A stretch of DNA of 20,734 bases from Saccoglossus kowalevskii (lineage: Eukaryota; Hemichordata; Enteropneusta; Harrimaniidae): positions 1 to 20,734 of the forward strand of contig NW_003125923.1 of assembly GCF_000003605.2 (NCBI RefSeq), given 5' to 3'. The translations under genes and the position numbers were made by a program. Within the stretch, counting starts at the first letter, position 1. Each line of letters begins with the position of its first letter. Positions 1 through 9,123 of the stretch are shown in pieces. Below the pieces are notes generated by a model, which saw nothing but the letters and a program-made list of their open reading frames with translations, made no database searches and was not told the DNA's origin.

Positions 1-600
1 GGAAAATCAGCCTAGTTTTCCGCTATGGAAATGCGAGCTAAATTTATAAATAAAATTGGCCCGACCCGACCCTTGGTCAAGCCTAACCAAGCCAAGTGTT
101 GTATTTGCTTTGTACAGCGTATGATATGGGTATTTGCGTATGAATGGGAATGTAAGGTTGCATGTGTCTGTCAGGTGGCTTTGTTATGTAAATTCATGTG
201 AGTTGTGTGGTGGACGTGGCAAGTCAGTCCACCACGAGCCGTCTAAGTATGAGCACCGTATTCAGCTCTGCCTAGCAGCAGTTTGTAAGGGCATTTCAGG
301 CTCTTCGTCACCTTGCTCGTGCTGCAGAACCAGACTAATAGTCAACCAGCGTTACGTTTATACCTGTGTACAGACAGGACGAGTTTGTTGGTTTCAGTGG
401 TTCTGTCCTTTGCTGAATGGAACAGGGAGAAGTGACGACATAGCAACCGTAAGTTGTACTTTACATATTTTGGAGTGTCGTGTAGACACAATTATTTATA
501 TGGTGTTAAAGCGATGAATAGAATTTATTGTGAATGTCGCATTATATAAGCTATCTTTAAGTGTAATGTAGCGACACATAAGTTTTTTGAATACTCGTCA
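1..600. other. No supported gene
   Basis: An open frame at 134-517 (127 codons, 15 cysteines) is the longest here. It has a C-x-x-C and several Cys-Cys pairs but no family pattern that I recognise, and no splice or promoter support. A degenerate GACCC/AAGCC-rich stretch lies at 58-97. I see nothing else. Confidence 0.4.
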
Positions 601-1376
601 TGTGACGGGAATTAAATTAGCACGTGTAATTGGTATTGCTATTTTCAGTTGGCTTGGTAATTGTGAACTGGTGTATCGTGGTCGTGTGGACGTACATTAA
701 TATTGGCAACTGGTGGTGGTGAATGGTTTCTATTATATCTACCCGGAACGGTTACTGGTGGCACAGGCAGTGTTAGACGCTCTATGGGCTTGATGTGGAT
801 GGTAGCTGAAGTATCGTCAATGCCAAGATTTGAGGAGCGTAAAAGAACATTACGGGACTACAATAAGGCCTTGTATGGCCGAACTCTTAGTTTTACGCAA
901 CTATGTATTAGGCATATTGTCGCGTACGACTTGTTTACCACTTCCGTGTCACTGAGAATGTTCTAGAACCGTACTGTATCTGGGTGGAATATTCTAGATT
1001 TTTAGAAACTGGTTGAATAGGTAATAGAACACTGTAGAAGGTAATGGAACATTCTAGAAATTTGTAGTAAGTTCCAGACTCATTATGTATGCTGATGTAA
1101 TGGTCTATTTATAGACAGTGCGGGTATATATAGGGGAGTTGTTCAGCACTGAGTTCAGATCGGAGATCTCGTTGAATTGTATTGGAGTTTAAGTATCTAG
1201 TTATTGGAGTAGTGGAGTTTTACCGCGTTATTGTACTTGATGTTTGCAGAGTATAATAATACCAGTACCAGTTGAAAGTGAAACCTCATCTGTTGGCTCC
1301 GTGTTCGTATGTTATCATCGCCGCCAGGGAAGTCTTCCTGTTACTGTTTGCCATTTTTGGTATTTAAACCATCACA
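601..1376 (+). mobile_element. Possible solo LTR around the HSE/TATA promoter
   Basis: The stretch could begin TGTGACGGGAATTAAAT and end GGTATTTAAACCATCACA, giving imperfect TG...CA inverted ends (TGTGACGG against TGTGATGG) and a length of 776 bp with an internal TATA box. Against this, the flanks show no target-site duplication and nothing like a tRNA primer site follows at 1377. The boundaries are guesses. Confidence 0.2.
956..1165 (+). promoter_or_regulatory. Heat-shock-element cluster with TATA box; LTR-like or heat-inducible promoter
   Basis: Three HSF-type sites of form GAAnnTTCnnGAA lie close together: 956-968 (GAATGTTCTAGAA, perfect), 987-999 (GAATATTCTAGAT, one mismatch) and 1047-1059 (GAACATTCTAGAA, perfect). 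A TATA box (GTATATATAGG) follows at 1124-1134, with initiator-like TCAG at about 1143 and 1154. The order of HSEs 70 to 170 bp upstream of a TATA box is that of heat-shock promoters. It also occurs in LTRs of some invertebrate retrotransposons. No heat-shock protein frame follows; the longest downstream frame from an ATG in the next 300 bp is 46 codons (1309-1449). Confidence 0.5.
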
Positions 1377-1655
1377 CCTGTACTATACCAATTACGGTAA
1401 TATTACGTTGCGTCTGACACATATTGTTGTATTTCGCATAAATGGATAATAGATTGAAGTCGTTGATTTGTCGATTAACGTGATTTATTAGTGATAAGTT
1501 CTTGTGCACAAGTTTCATGTTAATTTCTGAGTTTGAATATCTGTTGATGAGGTTAAGAGAATAAAATAGCTTAGTTAACTGTATGTACGTTGTCATCACC
1601 ATTCACTGTGTGCTCCCGCGTGCATCGCCAATCCTCGGATCTGTGACAGGGGTTG

Positions 1656-1825
1656 GATCCCTACATAGTCGACTGTTACTAGGTTGACTGTCGGTAGCAT
1701 CCCCTAACTAGTCTACTTTTAGCGGTCGGATGTTTGTTGAATTCCCTAGCAAGTCAAGTGTTACTTGGTCGTATAAGGGTAGGATTCCTACCTAGTCTAA
1801 TATTACCAAGTTAACACGGTACTTC
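1656..1825. repeat. Degenerate tandem repeat, four units of about 42 bp
   Basis: Units begin near 1656, 1698, 1740 and 1783 with GATCCCTACATAGTC, ATCCCCTAACTAGTCTA, ATTCCCTAGCAAGTCAA and GATTCCTACCTAGTCTAA. Each is followed by a TTACT-AGG/TTACTTGG/TTACCAAG-like part. Similarity between units is modest, so the array is old. Confidence 0.6.
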
Positions 1826-3289
1826 GCAAATCAGATACCAAAGTGCAATTCATGAAAATGAGGCACTGAAGAAAAATAAAGAGAAAAAATAAATGTAAAC
1901 CACCGGAAAATGGTCATATAACTTCTGAATTATATCACGTTTTCGCGACTGTTTTTCAAATTTGTAATGAAAACGTGCCACAACAAATAAGTCATTATAA
2001 TACGTTATAACCTCTAACACCCATAGTTGTTGTATAAATAGGGGTGAAGGCTCAGTCGGTCAGGTTGGTAGGCCATAATGGGGTGAACATTATTCCTCTA
2101 TATCCAAAATATTCTATTAGTTGTGTGTCGTTTCAAGTGCATCCATTTGGTAATATTAGGTCTAGTCAACAAATTGTAATATATTGTCATAAATTTTCAA
2201 TATTAGGCAATGAAAGATACAGTACTCGAATTTCCAATATCACCATTTCCGTTTGTATGACTAGCATCACTGGCGGACCCAGAAATTCGGTAGGGGTTTG
2301 CCAATTGAGTTATTGTTTTTTTTGCTGGCTAAAGATCGGGCGCCTGGCGCAAGAATTTGTTTGTATTTAAGAACTGACTGATTTATGTACAATTCACAAA
2401 CACCCACAAATGCTCGTTTTATATTCCATGCTGAATGATAACTCCCCGTGCCATGTATCGCACTTTTAAATTCCACATTACCTTCAAGCAACTGATGATG
2501 TAATCTTCCTACTTACAGTTAAGTACTTCGGTGATATTTATTTATTATAGTAATTGAAATTTGACCCCCTGTTTGAAAACATCCAAAATTCATATCAGCC
2601 CATTATTAAAGCGCGGTGGTCGTCGCGCTGCGCATGTGCGACATTTGTGTTGATAAACTTTGATTTTACCACAATCCAATGCGCTCTTCAAATTGAAATC
2701 ATAAGTATGAGGTTTGACCTGGGCGCAACTTGCACTGAATACCTCATTCGATACCTTAAAGTTCCAATCACCTAAACATTACCTAATTAAAGCGTGGACA
2801 CGTCTCAGTTTGTACTTGTTGATCTGCCAGTGCGCAACAGTCAAAGTCGCCCTTCTTGTTTATATGAGACCCATCTATCTCGCGCATGCGTGGCGCGAAG
2901 ACTACCTCCCTTTAATGTAAACTATATTTTCTAATTTATGAGATACGTCAATTTGCTGAACTAAATAAGTCAAATGTATATGCTATTGTATGACGTGTAC
3001 GAGTCGCAAAACACGGTGGTGCCATTCCTGTGTCCGAACCGTAAATAAATGAACGATGAACGAACGTGCTATTGTTAAGCAAGGGAGTTTGTATGTTGAT
3101 TTATATATTGATTTCTAATATGAACTATTTTCAGGTTGTTCAGTGAAATCATTGAAAGTCACATGTCGTTTAAAATTACTCGCACAAGTGCAATAAAGCA
3201 GACAACTGTGTTTAATATTCCCCAGTCAGACACCGTTTCACAGTAGAGTTCGTTTGCCTTATTAATCTAAATAGAGTTGTTTTCCAAGT
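1826..3289. other. No supported gene; NRF1-like sites
   Basis: The open frames here (2044-2370, 2554-2775 and others) have no family features and lack splice support. GC-rich islands contain NRF1-type palindromes at 2629-2641 (TGCGCATGTGCGA) and 2881-2892 (CGCGCATGCGTG), within 300 bp of each other, which could mark a promoter or CpG-rich regulatory element. I see no gene starting from them. Confidence 0.4.
2629..2892. promoter_or_regulatory. Pair of NRF1-like palindromes
   Basis: TGCGCATGTGCGA at 2629-2641 and CGCGCATGCGTG at 2881-2892 resemble the NRF1 consensus (YGCGCATGCGCR), common in housekeeping promoters of animals. Local CpG content is higher than in the surrounding AT-rich DNA. There is no TATA box or coding start nearby, so this is motif evidence only. 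Confidence 0.3.
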
Positions 3290-3555
3290 ATACTAAGCGA
3301 AGGTCTGATTCCCATAGTTTGCCTGGATCTCAGGTCACATTGTACCCACCCTACAAACTGTTCATTATAATATTTTGCTTCTATGTCTTATGAGAAACAA
3401 TATTTTTTTGGTGTGCTCAAAAAAATCATTGCGGTCACCTTCAAATTCAAGATGGCGTCCAATATGGTTACCGAATGGTAAATGTACACATATCTGGTTA
3501 AATACTTATGCTAGAATGTTAGTTTAAATGTCTATATGTATGTTTTATTGACTGA
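3290..3555 (+). repeat. Left outer arm of a large inverted repeat
   Basis: This stretch matches the reverse complement of about 5835-6093, with many small gaps. Shared blocks, in order, are AAGCGAAGGTCTGAT, CATTGTACCC, CCTACAAACT, GGTGTGCTC, ATTGCGGT, ACCTTCAAAT, CAAGATGGCGTCCAATATGG and, more weakly, CTGGTTA with TAGAAT. It carries the remains of the same coding piece (IAVTFKFKMASNM) with a one-base frameshift relative to the right arm and a TAA stop near 3480. Confidence 0.75.
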
Positions 3556-4324
3556 ATAATCCACATATTTGCATTCCAAGTTGATATCAATAGTTGATAG
3601 CAATATATCCATGCTAACTGAGTCCACACTCGCATTTTAGTGAATTGTTCGTCTCGTGGACCTGACGACTTTAGTAATTATAGAAGTACCAATTAGCCAT
3701 TCTTCAACAACCAATAGTCAAGAAAAATATACTGACAAAATCGATTGAATCGGAACATCATAAACCCCCCATAAGGAGGTCAGACCAGGTGCACGTGAAG
3801 GGTAAGCATCTGCTGCGGGCATGTCGAACCCGCCCTGATGTCCCAGTCATGTCAGCAAAAAATGTCAAAAGAAGTGTACTAGACAAACAACCACATCAAA
3901 CCACAAGGACAAACAGTTGTTTTGTATATTATTAGATAGTGGATCTGTTTTAATGATGCATGTATAATATTGCTCACCTCAAATTGACAAATATATACCA
4001 AATTGTGTACAAACATTTTGCGCAATGAGCAGTTCATAACTATATGCCGGGCTATGTTTTTCATAGTTGTTTTTGGACCCTATACATAGGGTATTATATT
4101 TATTTTTATAAACTGCTAAATTTATTTGCCAGATAACTAAAACAATTTGCAATTGAAAGTTTAAGTGACTTTTATTTTGAAATGCACAATATAAAGTATA
4201 CAATGGGCAATTAAAACTATCATTACTGGTTACGAATATTTATAATAATTGTGTGTGGCATACACACACTAACATATCAAAGTAACACACACGTTTTAAT
4301 ATTACGATCTGAACAATAACTACT

Positions 4325-4640
4325 TGTATATGATAATCGGAAATCTGTAATCAGCGAAACAAGGGTCTTTACACGTACAAACTGTCGGACGAAAGTTGAC
4401 CTGTATATTTCCCTTTCAGTAGTGTATATAAGGACATAAAACATTTGCCGAAAATAAAAATATTTTATTCAGTAAATCATTCGTTTCGCTAATTACAGAT
4501 ATCCGGAAATCTCTAATCGGCGAAACAAATGTTCTACACGTGGGTTATTATGTAAACTGTTGGGTTTAGTAGTCCAGTGTATACAGCGGCATGGAACAAT
4601 TGTCAAAAAAACACCGGAAGGAAAGTCCGTAATAGAGGGC
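4325..4640 (-). repeat. Inner left arm: two inverted units of about 165 bp
   Basis: Read on the minus strand, this is two tandem copies of the unit seen directly at 4795-5350: ...TTTTCGGCAAATGTTTTATGTC, a TATACAC stretch, ACTGAAA, ATATACAGGT, CCGACAGT, CGTGTAAAGACCCTTGTTTC, GATTACAGATT, and AATTAGCGAAACGA. Equivalent points (AGGGTCT at 4362; AATGTTC at 4527) are 165 bp apart. The second copy (4500-4640) is more diverged. Confidence 0.8.
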
Positions 4641-4794
4641 AGCCCCATCTTTTGACCTTGGTTGAACCAGAGAGCCCGCCACACTGATGGTTATATGCAA
4701 ATTAATACGCCTTTTGGTGCGCCTCTGAGCCTTGCATGTTGCATCGCTGGCTGCAATATTACTGTTAATTTAAATAATCATCTCCTTTATTGTT
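4641..4794. other. Central spacer of the foldback structure
   Basis: About 155 bp between the inverted inner arms, somewhat less AT-rich than its surroundings (GGGCAGCCCCATC, GCCCGCCACACTG). I see no gene in it. In a cruciform or hairpin this would be the loop. Confidence 0.5.
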
Positions 4795-5350
4795 TGACAA
4801 TTGTTTAATGCCGTTGTATACACTACTGGAAGGTGAATGTACTGGTCATGTTTCGGCCAACAGTTGTAAATAATATACGTGGAGAACCCTTGTTTTGCTG
4901 ATTACAGATTTCTGATTATCCGTAATTAGTGAAACGAAACTTACTTATTAAAGTCCCGATATTTTCGGCAAATGTTTAATCTAGTTACGATACGACACGA
5001 CTGAAAGATGATAAAGTTTCGACCGACAGTAAATATTGTACATGTAAGACCCTTGTTTTTGATTATCTGTTATCAGTAAAATGAACCATTTACTGATAAA
5101 TTGTGTTATTTTCGGCAAATGTTTTATGTCGTTATACTAGTATACACGACTGAAAAGCGAATATACAGGTTAAGTTTCGACCGACAGTTGTAAATATTGT
5201 TCGTGTAAGACCCTTGTTTCGTCGATTACTTATTTTAATTATCTGTAATTAGCGAAACGAACCATTTACGTAATAAATATTGTTACTTTTGGCAAATATT
5301 TTGTGAATATTGTACGTATAAAACCCATTTCCACTGATTACAGTTTAATT
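4795..5350 (+). repeat. Inner right arm: four direct units of about 163 bp
   Basis: Tandem units share TTTTCGGCAAATGTTTTATG, TATACACGACTGAAA, TTTCGACCGACAGTTGTAAA, GTGTAAGACCCTTGTTT, GATTAC and AATTAGCGAAACGAACCATT. The CCCT landmark falls at 4887, 5050 and 5211 (163 and 161 bp apart) and a weaker one at 5324, where the last unit is shortened to about 113 bp. With 4325-4640 this makes a foldback whose arms are themselves tandem repeats. Confidence 0.82.
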
Positions 5351-5502
5351 TTCATTATGTGTATTATCCCCGTTTCGTTTCTTCTGTTACAATAAGCCAA
5401 AATGTGCCAATGACTCTTTAAATCTCGAAGGGCCTTTTTAAACTGTTTGTACACTTTTTGGTGTGCATTGCTAATTACTATGACAACGCTGCCTTCTACT
5501 GA

Positions 5503-6009
5503 TCAGTCTTTTGGAGGACTGTGTGCTGATTGAGTTCGAATTTCTCGTTCAGCATTCTTCATTGATATTTGAGGATATGTGCCAGTCACCCAATGTACAT
5601 ATGCAGTACATCTCGTGGGAACCTGTCTCATTATCAACCTCGGCACAGTTCCTGCCAAGTCACCAAAAGTGGAATTGCTATTTCCTTTCAGCTGCCGAAT
5701 AAGTGCCATGGTACAAACAAATGGATCATCAGGTTTGCATCAAATGTTGGTGAATATCTTACAGTTTGATAAGCAAATACTTTTATAAACAATACTTTTA
5801 TCATCATGGAATGTTAGTTCGTGAACTTTTTCGTTCACAAACATATATTTAGCCACTTTCACAAATATTCTATCACAAATGTAACCAGCTATATTAGGTT
5901 GTACAGGCTTGGTCGCCATATTGGACGCCATCTTGGATTTGAAGGTCACCGCAATAACTGTTTTCGAGCACACCAACAAATTATGGTATATCATACCATG
6001 GAGGGGCAA
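5503..6009 (-). pseudogene. Decayed coding frame, mobile-element-associated or multicopy hypothetical protein
   Basis: Two open stretches, 6009-5740 (89 codons) and 5736-5503 (78 codons), are in the same minus-strand frame and separated by a single TGA at 5739-5737. So it is one frame of about 168 codons with one stop. The second part looks like true protein: MALIRQLKG, then TFGDLAGTVPRLIM, then YVHWVTGTYPQISMKNAERE. This resembles, from memory, the pattern TFGDLA...[VI]D/HxVxDxYxxxSIKNAER found in many uncharacterised multicopy proteins of invertebrate genomes; I have not verified this and know no function for it. The first part contains TVIAVTFKSKMASNMATK, and a frame-shifted relative occurs in inverted orientation near 3412-3481. 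An in-frame stop and its place inside a large inverted repeat point to a dead copy in repeat DNA. Confidence 0.5.
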
Positions 6010-6093
6010 ATAAACATAGTGAACTTAGTTTGTAGGCCGGGTACAATGAGAGTGCCTATTATGTGGTATCAGACCTTCGCTTATACGTAATTT
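5835..6093 (-). repeat. Right outer arm of a large inverted repeat
   Basis: This is the inverted partner of about 3290-3555. The match is strongest from 5911 to 6085 and fades toward 5835. It overlaps the first part of the decayed coding frame read on the minus strand. The midpoint between the arms is about 4694, close to the axis (about 4708) of the inverted tandem units inside. Confidence 0.75.
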
Positions 6094-7100
6094 GCATTGT
6101 TTATCTAAATGCAAATTTGTATTCGGCTTGGAACTTGTAGTGGTTTGGTCCTATCTCGAATGGAAATACATAACTTGGAAACAGTTCCGGGTAAAAGTTC
6201 GGGGGAAGGATTGTCACTTTATCTGCACATGTTGTTTGCACTGTTTTTATGCAATTAGTTACGTGTTCCATGCGATATGGGCGTATAGGGTCGTATATTG
6301 TTATATGATATGAACCTTAATTTTGTTTCAAAGTTCAACAAAACTCATTTCCAATTTGATATTTTTTCTCAAAATACTCTGTAAATTATGGATATTCCAA
6401 AAAAATGTACGCACTACCGGGAATATGATGCATACATGCTGACAAAGACTAAAAAATACATAAACATGAATTCGAACACTAGATCGTCACTGGACGTGTA
6501 AGTTTCTACACGACGAGCAAACTCAGAGAGCACATTTACTGCTACACCAACTTAGTATGAGAGCCACGCATGCGCACTTCGTCTATATGTTATATTCATG
6601 CGGAACGCTGCTACTACGTCAATACAATTTCACTGTTCGTGGGTCATATTTCCGGTAAAGAAATACGTGTTTTTAATTATTTAAAACAAACAAACTTATA
6701 ATTATATATTTTTTTTATTTTATACGCAAAATCATTGAACAATTTCGATAACATTATTATACATATAAAAACAGTACATCAATCAGTGTATTCCTGTCAA
6801 CTGAATACACAAGTCCTGTCAATAATTCTCGGGCTAGATAGGACAGCAAAGTGGAGAAATAAACATCCCATGTCCGATTTTATGACTTTTAATTTACAGC
6901 GCATCGTACTATGGACACGTAGGCACTTTCAATTGTTTTGTAGACTTACATACAGAGACTCTTTTTTTTTTTTTTTTTTTTTTTTTGATGTGTTAGGCTG
7001 GTTACCACGAAACTAAATGTCATCGCGGTAATTCTGTTTTCGCAGAAACCCGACTTTCGCCATTTACAAATTCACGTACTATTTTAATTTTGAAAACCAC
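6094..7100. other. No supported gene; NRF1/ETS-like motifs and poly-T tract
   Basis: The open frames here (6092-6313, 6735-7016) are chance-like; the latter runs through a poly-T tract. A local CpG-containing patch has an NRF1-type site at 6566-6577 (ACGCATGCGCAC) and an ETS-type TTCCGG near 6650, possibly a TATA-less promoter. No coding exon is recognised downstream on either strand before the receptor gene's 3' end. Confidence 0.35.
6962..6986. repeat. Homopolymer of 25 T
   Basis: An uninterrupted run of 25 T on the plus strand (poly-A on the minus strand), about 145 bp beyond the receptor gene's poly(A) signal. It could be a slippage tract or the tail of a retroposed sequence. No recognisable retroposon body lies next to it. 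Confidence 0.9.
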
Positions 7101-7128
7101 CAGAAACAAACAAGAAACTGTATGCAAG

Positions 7129-7134
7129 TTTATT
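7129..7134 (-). terminator. Poly(A) signal AATAAA of the minus-strand receptor gene
   Basis: The plus strand reads TTTATT, so the minus strand carries AATAAA about 145 bp after the TAG stop at 7279-7277. It is followed on the minus strand by a GT-rich tract (about 7120-7092: CTTGTTTGTTTCTGGTGG), the expected downstream element. Cleavage is likely near 7110. This supports the last exon ending here. Confidence 0.65.
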
Positions 7135-7276
7135 GTTTTTAGAACGTTTGCACCCATCGGAAGTATTTAGCTACAGACGCCATATTTAAATGGCTGCGTA
7201 CTGATATTTGGAAGCATTACAGCGGCATACTGTACAATCTCATCTACAACTCGTCGGAGAGATGGCGCCATACAAA

Positions 7277-7449
7277 CTACAGTCTTTCTAACTCTTCCTC
7301 CGTACAACCGGTGTTACGTAATACCTTATTCCGACTCTTCTTCAACCTCCGGCCATGCATCCAGCGAGTCACAACGGCAGCAACGATGACCACTTGTAGT
7401 AAGCCGATGACAACACCCAACATGGCCCTCGCTGACAATCCTCCTGATT
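7277..7449 (-). CDS. Last coding exon: transmembrane helix and short cytoplasmic tail
   Basis: The acceptor is a pyrimidine-rich tract ending ...CCTTACAG just above 7449. The exon opens in phase 1 and reads SGGLSARA, then a hydrophobic helix (MLGVVIGLLQVVIVAAVV), then a basic stop-transfer stretch (RWMHGRRLKKSRNK), then an acidic end (CTEEELERL) and TAG at 7279-7277. Positive charge after the helix puts the C-terminus in the cytoplasm, as in type I receptors. I see no kinase domain, no NPxY and no clear dileucine signal in the tail. A possible donor (AAG/GTATTA near 7325) could instead splice out to a longer tail. I prefer the stop in this exon because a poly(A) signal with a GT-rich downstream tract follows about 150 bp later. 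Confidence 0.78.
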
Positions 7450-7759
7450 CTGTAAGGATACGACATACCGAGATGAGAAACTAGACAATACCATCCATTA
7501 AGACGAGATCTTATAACGTGATTTATCACCCAATAGGTGCTTTGATTGTATCTGGGTCATGGTTCTCAAGATGACGGGAAATTACAACACATTTTAAGTC
7601 ATAGGCTCACAATCCTTCTATATAGGCAGTACATCGGTTTATTTTTTGTGAGTACATCACTTCTCGAAACAAGAAGTCGGTTTGTGAGTTTATATCGCCC
7701 TCTACAGTCGTTTTAATTATGTCTACTATGAAGTCACCCCAGGCGGCGCTGTTACTTAC

Positions 7760-7927
7760 TGGAATTGGATTGGGCTGAACAGGAAAACTCATCTGTGCCA
7801 TTGATACAATGCACTTTTCCGTCACATATTTTATTTTTATGTATACATCTAGCAGAATCTCCGACGTATTCACCGCAGTAATGTTCATCCGGATTGCATA
7901 GCACCTCTGGCAATGGAATCTTAAAAC
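7760..7927 (-). CDS. Exon encoding the second LDL-receptor class A module
   Basis: A strong acceptor (TTGTTCCAACAG) precedes 7927 and a consensus donor (CCA/GTAAGT) follows 7760. The exon is 168 bp, phase 1 at both ends. In that frame it has six cysteines in LDLa spacing: CNPDEHYC, then GEYVGDSARC, IHKNKIC, DGKVHC and INGTDEFSC. In canonical LDLa modules the last half carries acidic residues that hold calcium (C-D-G-x-x-D-C-x-D-x-S-D-E). Here two of them read His and Asn, while Asp after Cys4 and the final Asp-Glu remain, so calcium binding may be weak. The true frame has no ATG and is short; the longer open frame on the same strand over this region is a shadow. Confidence 0.85.
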
Positions 7928-8328
7928 CTGTTGGAACAAATTATGAATAGTACCTTGTATACACATTTGCTCAATCCGCGTAGGATACATGGGTCATGGG
8001 TCATGCAGTGTGAGTCTCACGGAATACTAAACCAATCGAGAATTTCAAATCGTGCCTTACTTTGAGTTTAATATTTCAATGTCTCTTTCCCGGTGTGTTA
8101 TAATGAATTATGAGTTTCAGTCTGTCGAGTAGTCGATTTGGGACTCAGTGGTGGCGATCATGTGAGACGCCCTCCCTTTTAAATTGCTCTATCGAGCACT
8201 TTGTCCACACTGCCGTCAGATTTAGGGTCATTTTATTCATTTCACCCATCAATTGAAAGCGTGTTTGTCGATGTATACTGATTATATTTTGCATATTTAC
8301 GTGTTTACTTGGATGACGTTACACGTAC

Positions 8329-8466
8329 CTGGCAAGCAGTCTTTTTCATCGTCATAGTTACCACAGTGGTCAACGCCGTCACACGCCAGGAATCCTGGGA
8401 TACAACGGTACATTCCTTTGCAATAGAAGTCGTCGACATGGCATGGTGAGGTGTTCTGATCTGTCA
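8329..8466 (-). CDS. Exon encoding the first LDL-receptor class A module
   Basis: The exon is 138 bp, phase 1 at both ends, with acceptor TTTGTTTAG before 8466 and donor CCAG/GTACGT after 8329. It encodes one LDLa module with all six cysteines: CHVDDFYC, KGMYRC, IPGFLAC, DGVDHC, GNYDDEKDC. The motif CDGVDHCGNYDDEKDC keeps the Asp-Gly after Cys4, the Asp before His-Cys5, and the Asp-Asp-Glu cluster, so this copy looks better able to bind calcium than the following one. LDLa modules fold around calcium and disulfides and bind basic patches on ligands. A symmetrical 1-1 exon per module is the rule in LDLR-family genes and allows duplication by exon shuffling. The two modules are separated by a 401 bp intron. 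Confidence 0.93.
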
Positions 8467-8657
8467 CTAAACAAAGCATAATCACGTGACATTAGACACT
8501 GTTCACTTTTACTATGGACTCAGACGCGTACATTATTGGCCTATGGACTACACAATGGAAAATGTTTTTGCTACCATTGTGAATAAATCGACTGCTTTGT
8601 GGCCGCAAGCATCACTATTAACCTTACAACCACAACACTTAAAGAGCGGTGGTCGTC

Positions 8658-8682
8658 GTTTGTTTGTTTGTTTGTTTGTTTG
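8658..8682. repeat. (GTTT) microsatellite, about 6 periods
   Basis: A perfect GTTT run in the 323 bp intron between the CUB exon and the first LDLa exon. It directly follows a 20-base stretch (TTAAAGAGCGGTGGTCGTCG at about 8639) that recurs with one mismatch at about 2607-2626, so the two sites may share an old dispersed repeat whose tail is the microsatellite. Confidence 0.9.
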
Positions 8683-8789
8683 TGTAGTCGTTCGTCATTT
8701 ATATCTTACAGTTTATACCACGCTCGGGTGATTGAGAAATCTTTCAAACTATATGTAATATTAATATGTTATCAACTTGGCATGATTAC

Positions 8790-8996
8790 CTTGCGACGGA
8801 TAATACTGTGTGAAAATAATCTTAAATCCCCGATAATCGTAATTGTCATGTGACGTCGTATGGAATGTCAATGAAATCGACGAATCTGTGCTGACATGCG
8901 CTCTTGGGTCTTCATTCTGACAAATCACTCTCTCAAAAAGACTGGCTGCGACGGAAGACACTGCTATACGTTCGGATGGCGAAGAACACACGTGAC
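8790..8996 (-). CDS. Exon encoding the second half of the membrane-proximal CUB domain
   Basis: The exon is 207 bp, phase 1 at both ends. The acceptor is TATATCTTTATAG before 8996 and the donor is CGCAAG/GTAATC after 8790. It starts with GHVCSSPSERIAVSS, giving Cys3 of the CUB, and continues to RVICQNEDP (Cys4) and the closing strands ISLTFHTTS...YRGFKIIFTQY, matching the usual L-x-F-x-S-D-x...GF-x-x-x-Y ending. Joined to exon 11242-11069 it completes a four-cysteine CUB. It lacks the usual D-Y-[VI]-E-[VI] after Cys3, having SERIAVSS, and the Ser-Asp pair late in the domain, so the calcium site of calcium-binding CUBs seems lost. The next exon starts only 323 bp downstream with the first LDLa. 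Confidence 0.85.
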
Positions 8997-9123
8997 CTAT
9001 AAAGATATACGCTATTAAGTACGTTGTACATTTCTGGAATGTATCACGTGACAGCAATCGACGCTAACGTTACACCTTATATTAGTTGTTCCGATGAATC
9101 TAATACAACTTTTATTTCTAAAT

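Noticed and set aside
134-517. Cysteine-rich 127-codon plus-strand frame
   Set aside because: No recognisable domain spacing, no promoter, splice or poly(A) support; its length is possible by chance in this locally GC-richer stretch.
6735-7016. 93-codon plus-strand frame
   Set aside because: It reads through the 25-T tract as a run of phenylalanine and has no family features.
7607-7990. 127-codon minus-strand open frame
   Set aside because: It is a shadow frame. The frame that gives six LDLa cysteines and fits both splice sites is a different one at 7927-7760.
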